A stretch of DNA of 64,000 nt, taken from the NCBI GenBank assembly GCA_025267735.1, contig CM046303.1:28248380-28312379 (forward strand). The letters run 5' to 3'. The position numbers and the translations under genes were made by a program. The first letter of the stretch is position 1. Every line of letters starts with the position of its first letter. This DNA comes from Mactra quadrangularis (Eukaryota > Mollusca > Bivalvia > Venerida > Mactridae). Shown here piece after piece: positions 57,543 through 64,000 of the stretch. The notes below the pieces were generated by a model, which was not told the DNA's origin, did not search any database, and saw only the letters and a program-made list of their open reading frames with translations.

Positions 57543-58061
57543 TGAGGGGTGTTCAAAAAAGTTGGTATCACATCATGTTATTACTTTATAAACATGAGAC
57601 TCAATGGCTTATGCTTCATACTTGAAGCCACTCTTCAAATCTTAGAAAGGATGCGTGATACTACAGTATCTTAAATCATCACTCAACATTTCATTATTTA
57701 TTGACTTAACACTGTAATTAAGAGGCTCACGGGCAGGATGTGGCTTTGTCTGTGTTGCCTCTACAAATAGTTTCACTGAACACAATTTTCCATTTGCATT
57801 TTAAATAATATCTAAAGCACATAAAATTATGTGTAAGAAGTACTTAAAGGTGACGAAACAATAAATGATATCTAGAACTCAAAATATTAGGTTTTTCACC
57901 AGCACTGACAATATACACATTGTTGTTAAAAATCATGAAATACAAAAAAAATCACATGGTTTTTTGTACACATAATTTTCATTGCAACAGTACATACTTG
58001 CACTGCAAGTAAAAATCCATAAATTTGAGCATTAAATGAAGCCTATTCTGAACACCCCTCA
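57543..58061. mobile_element. mariner-like MITE or remnant
   Basis: Inverted ends TGAGGGGTGTTCA / TGAACACCCCTCA enclose 519 bp. GAGGGGTGTTC ends are known from some mariner elements. Flanking dinucleotides do not give a clear TA duplication, and no transposase remains. Confidence 0.6.
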
Positions 58062-58117
58062 TGCAAAAATGCAAAACATCATCTGTCTTGCCTATTTTCC
58101 CTTTATAGTGAGTTCAC

Positions 58118-58182
58118 CTACAACTCCCTTGTGGTGATCCAGCAGCATCACTGCTATCTCTGTAAAGACCCCACTGTTGTCT
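58118..58182 (-). CDS. Putative internal coding exon of a minus-strand host gene
   Basis: On the minus strand, AAATAATTAG precedes 65 open bases and a TAG/GTGAAC donor. One frame reads DNSGVFTEIAVMLLDHHKGV, a protein-like sequence with GC content above its flanks. Entry needs two bases from the previous exon and exit leaves one. The preceding candidate (62241-62387) matches if its GGT/GTACCG donor is used. The product is not recognised. Confidence 0.38.
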
Positions 58183-58301
58183 CTAATTATTTTAACAGGT
58201 TAAAAACCTGGACTTTACCCTAACAAATACACACAAAGGGGATCTGCATCTCAAACATTACAAACTGAAGGGGAAAAGAATGATTTCATGATTCCATCAC
58301 C

Positions 58302-58700
58302 AGATAGTGTCAGGAGACACTCTCCCAACAAGGAGCAAGGCCCATCCCGGCCTAAATATTAGGCCCAGATGGTGTCCGGAAACACTCTCCCAGCAATAAG
58401 ATGGGCCCACCCTGGCCTAAGTATAAAGGCCACATGGTGGCAGAAGGCATTCTCCCCGCAAAACCCTAGGTCAACCCAGACCTAAATGTAAGGGCCAGAT
58501 GGTGTCAGGAGATGCTCTCTGAACAATGGACAAGGACTACCCTGACCTGAAAACCATTAGGGCCAGATTATGGCCAGAGATTTTTCCTATCAATAGACTT
58601 AGACTACCCTGACCTAAGATATTTTGGACAAATTGTTGAAGGAGATACCTTCCCAAATATTGGCTAGGACCATCCTTGCCTTAAATATCAGGGACATATT
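58302..58700. repeat. 65-bp degenerate minisatellite, ~6 units
   Basis: The CCAGATGGTGTCAGGAGA landmark recurs at about 58302, 58367, 58432, 58497, 58565 and 58629. Units diverge steadily to the right. It is GC-richer than its surroundings. Confidence 0.88.
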
Positions 58701-59139
58701 GTGTCTTTTCCATAAGTTTTTATTCTTTCGTATTGGTTTTATCAGTCATTGCCTTAACCCACAGCACAAAGCAGTGTGATTAGTGAAAATACCTTCTGCT
58801 AGTGATTATTGCTTCTACTTTTAGTCAGGCCAGTTGATACCCTTCCAACATAACAAAATATGTCAGACTAAAGCTTGAGAAAATTTAAGATGATGACTGG
58901 GTCCTGGTCTTTTGTTCCCCTAAACCAAATAGAACTACACCAGGTAACTGTCAGAAATTCATTCTGGAATTTTAAATTAAAAAACAAACAAAAACTAAGA
59001 GCAAAATTAAAGAAAATTGGATTTAAAAATAAAAATAATTTAAAAAAAATCCTAATAAAAATAGTTAAATATAATCAAAAAACCAAAAGAGTCCTATAAT
59101 AACAAAATGAATGTTCACAGTAAATTCTACTGCTAGGCA

Positions 59140-59507
59140 AAAAACTTTGAACCTCCCAACTGATATATAGTAGGCTATCAGAAAGCTATCCACTCCTGGA
59201 ATCGCCACCGACTACATACGCAAACTGGGGTAATTTGACCTACCTAACCCTACATACTAACAACAAAATGAAAAAAACTTTGAACCTCCCAATCAATACA
59301 TAGTAGGCTATCAGAAAGCTATCCACTCCCAGACTCGCCACCCACTACGTACACAAACTGGGGTAATTTGACCTACCTAACCCTACATACTAACAACAAA
59401 ATGAAAAAAAACTTTGAATTTCCCAATCAATACATAGTAGGCTATCAGAAAGCTATCCACTCCCAGACTCGCCACCCACTACGTACACAAACTGGGGTAA
59501 TTTGACC
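59140..59507. repeat. 133-bp tandem repeat, ~2.8 units
   Basis: AACTTTGAACCTCCCAA-type starts fall near 59144, 59277 and 59411. Units contain TAGTAGGCTATCAGAAAGCT and AAACTGGGGTAATTTGACC. The third unit is cut at 59507, where a degraded dispersed repeat begins. Confidence 0.92.
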
Positions 59508-59511
59508 AAAT

Positions 59512-59565
59512 ACCCAATTTAGTCGCCTCATACAAAATGCAAGGCTGGACTCTATTTATGAGAGC
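59512..59565 (-). repeat. GTCGTAAGAGGCGAC-type dispersed repeat, degraded copy 3
   Basis: CCAATTTAGTCGCCTCATAC then AAAATGCAAGGC corresponds to the copies at 52567 and 54877, with substitutions. Confidence 0.5.
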
Positions 59566-59939
59566 GACAAGAATTTCTGACAGTCACTTGATGGTTCACT
59601 ACATTATTTCATGAACGAAATATCTTCAAATATATTAAGACACATTCACAATCATTGCACAGTCATGGCCATAATTCACAGGCCAGAAGAAAGTGAAAAC
59701 TACTTATTTCATATGGTCCTGACATACTTAATAAATCAGGCCAGAGCTGTATTAAATTAAGGCAATGACAATTCAGACACAGAACAACCAAACACACTAA
59801 CTATGATAATATTTGCTGAATACATATACATTTGTATTTGTATCCATCAATAGAAATGCTCTAACATGATGACATTTGTTATCACAAACAAGGACACCCA
59901 TAATCAGGGTAAGAAATAAGTTATCCAATCCACGGAACT

Positions 59940-60115
59940 CAACATTTTGGGCGCCATACAACATTGGCTGAATGAAAGAACCCAGGGAGCCCAACATTTG
60001 GGGCGCCATACAACATTGGCTGAATGTAAAAACCCAGGAGCCCAACATTTGGGGCTCATACAACATTGGCTGAATGTAAGAACCCAGGAGCCCAACATTT
60101 AGGGCACCATACACA
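59940..60115. repeat. ~51-bp tandem repeat, ~3.4 units
   Basis: The unit has CCCAACATTTGGGGC, CATACAACATTGGCTGAATG and AACCCAGGAG, with starts at about 59941, 59993, 60044 and 60094. Open stretches across it are by-products of the repeat. Confidence 0.9.
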
Positions 60116-60182
60116 ATATCACCTTATTAGAGTGCACTATCTCCATTTTTTGTCATTTTTAGATATACATGTCACTATGCGG

Positions 60183-60374
60183 TATAAAACTCTTCATAAA
60201 ATCATAGGCTCAAGAGCTTTCATTAATAATTTTGAAATGAAAAGTAAGACGCTCACATTATGCATTACTATTCCAACAAAATAGAATAGTAACACATGGT
60301 GAGAGTACTTACTTTTCATCTCAAAATTACTGATGAAAGCTCTTGAGCCTGAAATTTTCATAAAGAGTTTTATA
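60183..60374. repeat. Fold-back element with ~67-bp arms
   Basis: The arms 60183-60249 and 60308-60374 are inverted copies with a few mismatches (TATAAAACTCTTCATAAAAT, GGCTCAAGAGCTTTCAT, GAAAAGTAAG). The spacer is about 58 bp. It lies just inside the left end of the 60130-61897 element. Confidence 0.85.
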
Positions 60375-61009
60375 CAATATATATATTAAATGGTCTAACT
60401 ACCAAAATGCATCACCAGAAATGATGGTGAAAATGTACAATCAGCATTGTACAAAAGAAAATCATGTTCTTTGGTTAAACAAGTGTTTCAAAGACATAAA
60501 TACACAGCATAGAAAGACCTACCGGCAATTATTGGTCTTTATGAACAATGCCATCAAGCTGAAGCTCTCAGAGCTTTATTCACAATTGCCATCAAGTCAT
60601 CATCTGCAGTGCATAAGCCCAGAAACAAACACAGCAAGTATTTAAAGTGATGACTGGTATCATGGAGAATCCCTTTGGCCAGTTTTTAACTCACATGTTA
60701 TACTTGTTCTTTTAATAAATGAGCTTCCTTAATAGCATATATAACATGCAGAACACCCTGGATAGGAAAGTGTTTCAATTAAAATTTAGGAAATAGCACT
60801 TTAAAAGACAAAAAACACTGTAGCAAATGCCTTAAGTTTAAAGGATGTAACGTAATCATAAATCACCAGTAATAATTTGACAACTTGCTAATACTAACAC
60901 TTACTGAAATGCTTGATTATCTCCCTTTAATAAAAAACTAGAGTATTTTTGTCTATACAGAATAACTTAATATGATTTCAAAACCTGGCTTGGTGAAGCA
61001 TTAGAAATA

Positions 61010-61311
61010 CAGTTACCTAACTAAGGTTTTGAGACTTAAGAAATTTATGACAAATTTTGGATTTTGATGATTATTATTGCTGAATCATTATTTCTAATAT
61101 ATAATAAGTATGGTTTTTGATGAAATAAAAACAAATTTTATGATTGATAAACATAAGTCGATAGATATGACATCCATAAGACTCCCAAACAATGTTTATT
61201 ATCATATATCATAACATATGCTATTTTTTCAGTCTCGATTACCAAGTTTTAGAAAAAGCAATACAGTAGGCCTACAATCTGAAAATGTGTCAAAACTTTT
61301 GGTGGGTATTG
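61010..61311. mobile_element. Tc1/mariner-type MITE (family M, copy 3, diverged)
   Basis: Ends CAGTTACCTAACTAAGGTTT and CAATACCCACCAAAAGTTTT (reverse complement of the right), with TA at 61008-61009 and 61312-61313. The interior matches copy 2 at 31451-31797. Confidence 0.7.
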
Positions 61312-61920
61312 TACAATAAGAGAGTAGTTTTCCGAAAAAATTTCTGTCGTCATTAATATAGTTTTGAAATTTACCTTAAGTACCAAAATCACTTTTTGCT
61401 ATATTTAAAAAACTGTTCAAAAGCAGAAAAAATGTAAATAGTAACAGTTTTATTTCCTAATAGTAATGCCCTGCAATACTCTAAGATATTTCTACGCTAG
61501 AATTTTCCTATTTGAACATAAGTTTGGCGTGATATGACATCCTTTTCCACTTGTCCATAGAAAACAACATATTTTAATCAGCATTTGAATGAATTACATA
61601 TTACACATGCTATTGTCAAATTAAAAAGATGACATAGACATTCCACAGCTGACCTGCAGATTTAAACATTCACTTGTCCTTGGAAAAGTGGAAAAAAGTT
61701 GAAATCATGCCTATATATTTTATCCTACGGCCAAACATATTTTGTCCTTTTCAACAATAGGCCCAACAACATACAGATAAGATACGCCACAAAAATGCTA
61801 TTAATACAGCATGTCAGTTTTACTGTGATTAAACCTGACCACAATAAGACAGAAACTTGCCGTCCAGTAAAATGACAAATATGGAGATAGTGCACTCTAA
61901 CTTGAAGCCAACAATAAGAT

Positions 61921-62175
61921 AACTCCCCACAAAGGAAACACCCCCACAAAGGGAACTACCCACAAATGAAACACCCCCACAAAAGGAACTCCCCACAAAG
62001 AGAACCCTGACAAAAGACCCAGTGATGGAACCATGAAATCATTTCTTATCTAGCTTGCTGTACACAGCCCAACAGAATTCAATCAATCTCATCAAACCAG
62101 ACCACTTACACCTAGATCTCACCAACATGCAAGGCCAAAACCTAACCAACATGCAAGGCCAAAACCTCCCTCACA
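61921..62175. repeat. Short degenerate repeats
   Basis: CCCCACAAAGGGAAC-type units (61925-62006) and a 22-23-bp unit with ACATGCAAGGCCAAAACC (62120-62175). Both are impure and short. Confidence 0.6.
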
Positions 62176-62240
62176 TGCAAACAACTTTGCAACAACAAAA
62201 TCCCTACTCTCAGGACATATCAGTATGGCTGCCACGGTAC

Positions 62241-62387
62241 ACCTTAGGGTTCAGTTTCAACTTCCAGCATGTGTGCTGCGGTGCCATTGTATTAAGCTTT
62301 CCAGAGGTATACTGGGATTTATCAGTGAAGTAAAAACCGATATTCCACTGTCCACTGCCACTCTCCAAATATTGCATCAGTATCTCA
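62241..62387 (-). CDS. Putative internal coding exon of a minus-strand host gene
   Basis: On the minus strand, a T-run and CACAAG precede 145-147 open bases: EILMQYLESGSGQWNIGFYF, then SGKLNTMAPQHTCWKLKLNP. Possible donors are AAG/GTGTAC (exon end 62243) and GGT/GTACCG (exon end 62241); the second gives a phase that fits 58118-58182. The composition (several Trp, Cys, Tyr) and raised GC content suggest real coding sequence. The protein is not recognised. Confidence 0.42.
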
Positions 62388-63035
62388 CTTGTGAAAAAAA
62401 AAATTGATTTTAAACTGAAATACACACATATCCTCTATATATTGCATTATACTTGACGCCTCAGCCAAGATCAGATGCAAATTTTATCATTGCCTTATGT
62501 TATATACCTGTATCTGATGTATTTTGTATTATATTGTACTAAATCTTTTTGCAGGAGGTAGCTTTATGTCATAGTTACATGTTCCAGAAAACCAAACATT
62601 GATATCTTTCATCAATATTTTGCATGAGCTTAATAAGTAGTCCAAAAATGACCAAAAATTAGCGTTATGCTGTAACATTTCAAAATAAGGGTTTTGGTAA
62701 AAAGAAATTTCTCTTTTCAGACAGTGTCTACATGTAATGTGATTTTCTATATGGATGCATAATTTTGTACCCTTTATTTTGCGGGTTGTTTGAACAAAAT
62801 CTGTCCACAACAGCCCAAGATATCAAATAAATACTGAAATCACTCAGTCGTTATGCGTTTTGCATTATTTGTTATGAAAGAGTTACAAATGCCACTACAT
62901 TTTTTTGTTTTACCCAAATCTTGTTGGTTTCTGCACTAATAATTAGTGGAACACCAGTATGATCAAATTAAAAACACATGAAACCAACAAATTCTATAAA
63001 ATTTCCTTACCAGCGATTAAAATCAACAATGGAAA

Positions 63036-63590
63036 ATGTCCCAAAAAATCTGTCCTGTCCGTAGATAACCCTATTTTCTTAGATAGAGATATAGTACCAA
63101 TATAATCATTTTACCCTGAAGAGACCTTCATCTACTGATTGAAAGTATATAAGGAGTTTTTAATTTACATTGATTTCAAAAACATTATAGCCCAAAAAGT
63201 ACCAAATGTCCGGTCCGTAGATTGATGTCTTGTCCGTAGATCACCCCTTTTTGTAATAAATAACTAAATGTACTCAATATTAGATATTACTCTGACTTTC
63301 ATTTATTTGTTTTTATACTAATGTACCATAAAAAATTTGTTTTGATTGTATTCCAATTGATAATTTGAATCAAAAGTAGTTCATGCATTGAAAAATCATA
63401 GATTTTGAAATATAACAGTGTTTTTTTCATATAACCAAATAAAATGGACTGTTTTTGGGCATTTCTGTTTTCATTACTGTTCAGTGGAAAACAATTATTT
63501 TCATTAAAGTATTTACTTTGGTTTTTGTTAAGTAATCAATTCTTTGATTTCTAAGGAAATGATCTACGGACTGGACAAAAAATGACAAAC
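63036..63590. repeat. GTCCGTAGAT-bearing segment with inverted ends
   Basis: GTCCGTAGAT occurs at 63057, 63213 and 63232 and inverted at 63562. GTCC(A/T)GTCCGTAGAT near both ends lies in opposite orientation, about 500 bp apart. It may be a diverged TIR element. The interior is AT-rich and non-coding. Confidence 0.45.
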
Positions 63591-64000
63591 CTTCATTTAA
63601 AATGTTTTTCTGTACATCTGCAGATAGAACATGATTAAATAATCATGCCTAACCTCAGAAGAAAAATTTAACAGCCTCAAAAGGCTGTGAACAGTGAACA
63701 TGCCAGTAAAAAGACACTAGTTATGGTTCAAAAAAAGTATTTGTTTGCATTAAAAATTGTAAAATAAAAATGCTCTAACTGATTCATACTTCCACCAAGA
63801 GCAATGACATACAATGCCATGCTGGTAATTAATTCAGATGAAAACGTTTAACGAAAGATTCATTTGCAAAATTGATGCTGTAAAATGAAAATACTAAAAG
63901 ACATTGAGAACATTTTACGAACTTATTTAGTATTAAATCATTTACAGAACATTATAATTCATATTCCAATGAAGGTACTCTGATATTTATAACCTAAAAA
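63591..64000. other. AT-rich, no feature seen
   Basis: No gene or repeat was recognised up to the window end. Confidence 0.4.

Larger units (their letters stand above)
60130..61897. mobile_element. 1.77-kb TIR element with TA target, nested insertions
   Basis: Inverted ends GAGTGCACTATCTCCAT (60130 inward, and the reverse complement ending 61897), extending with mismatches through TTTGTCATTTT. TA lies at 60128-60129 and 61898-61899. No transposase was recognised. It carries a fold-back element (60183-60374) and a family M MITE (61010-61311). Confidence 0.7.

Noticed and set aside
57543..58061. Active mariner transposon
   Set aside because: Inverted ends only, no transposase and no clear TA duplication.
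58877..58945. Minus-strand terminal exon after CTGACAG
   Set aside because: Opens for about 20 codons to a stop, but the translation is low in complexity and would truncate the better exon chain.
59797..60114. Repetitive minus-strand open frames
   Set aside because: By-product of the 51-bp tandem repeat.

Overview
This is eukaryotic, AT-rich nuclear DNA with very few long open reading frames. Spliceable exon fragments, tRNA-headed SINEs, Tc1/mariner, hAT, Harbinger, Helentron-like and LTR elements and many minisatellites point to an animal. The repeat families (GTCCGTCC-type Helentron-like elements with tandem cores, SINEs with short A-rich tails) look like those I know from bivalve molluscs. 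That assignment is an inference; no marker gene in the window fixes the species.

Layout. 1-6.5 kb: a complete, very young LTR retrotransposon (LTRs 534-1771 and 5287-6522, 4-bp target duplication ATAG) that encodes Gag and an aspartic protease but no reverse transcriptase, RNase H or integrase. 7.6-10 kb: a 92-bp satellite split by a dead Tc1-like transposon (8363-9883). 11.7-16.1 kb: a hollowed-out hAT element with an intact 8-bp target duplication, itself carrying two nested MITEs. 16.9-24.5 kb: GTAC-rich sequence, three Helentron-like elements (17356-19198, 19205-19464, 23577-24522), and an intron-containing Harbinger transposase pseudogene (20243-23539). One of the pseudogene's introns holds a small hAT-like element that may express a lone BED zinc finger. 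25.0-28.2 kb: an apparently intact autonomous hAT transposon (25026-28178) with one uninterrupted 678-residue transposase. 28.3-36.4 kb: a dense field of MITEs and SINEs and one 139-bp palindrome.

36.8-62.4 kb: mostly non-coding, best read as introns of one or more host genes on the minus strand. Short exon-like blocks with splice signals occur at 62387-62241, 58182-58118, 45879-45728 and 39848-39719, and less surely at 38313 and 36921. I could not name the product. Embedded here are a 3-kb higher-order repeat (40990-44125) with four copies of an exon-sized module, a 115-bp hairpin repeat (49481-50160), several minisatellites, and further SINEs and MITEs.

The window mainly records repeated transposon invasion: nested insertions give a relative order, and two elements (the Gag/protease-only LTR element and the 3.15-kb hAT) look recent enough to be active or recently active. 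Splice sites, TIRs and target duplications were read by eye; no alignment or database search was run.
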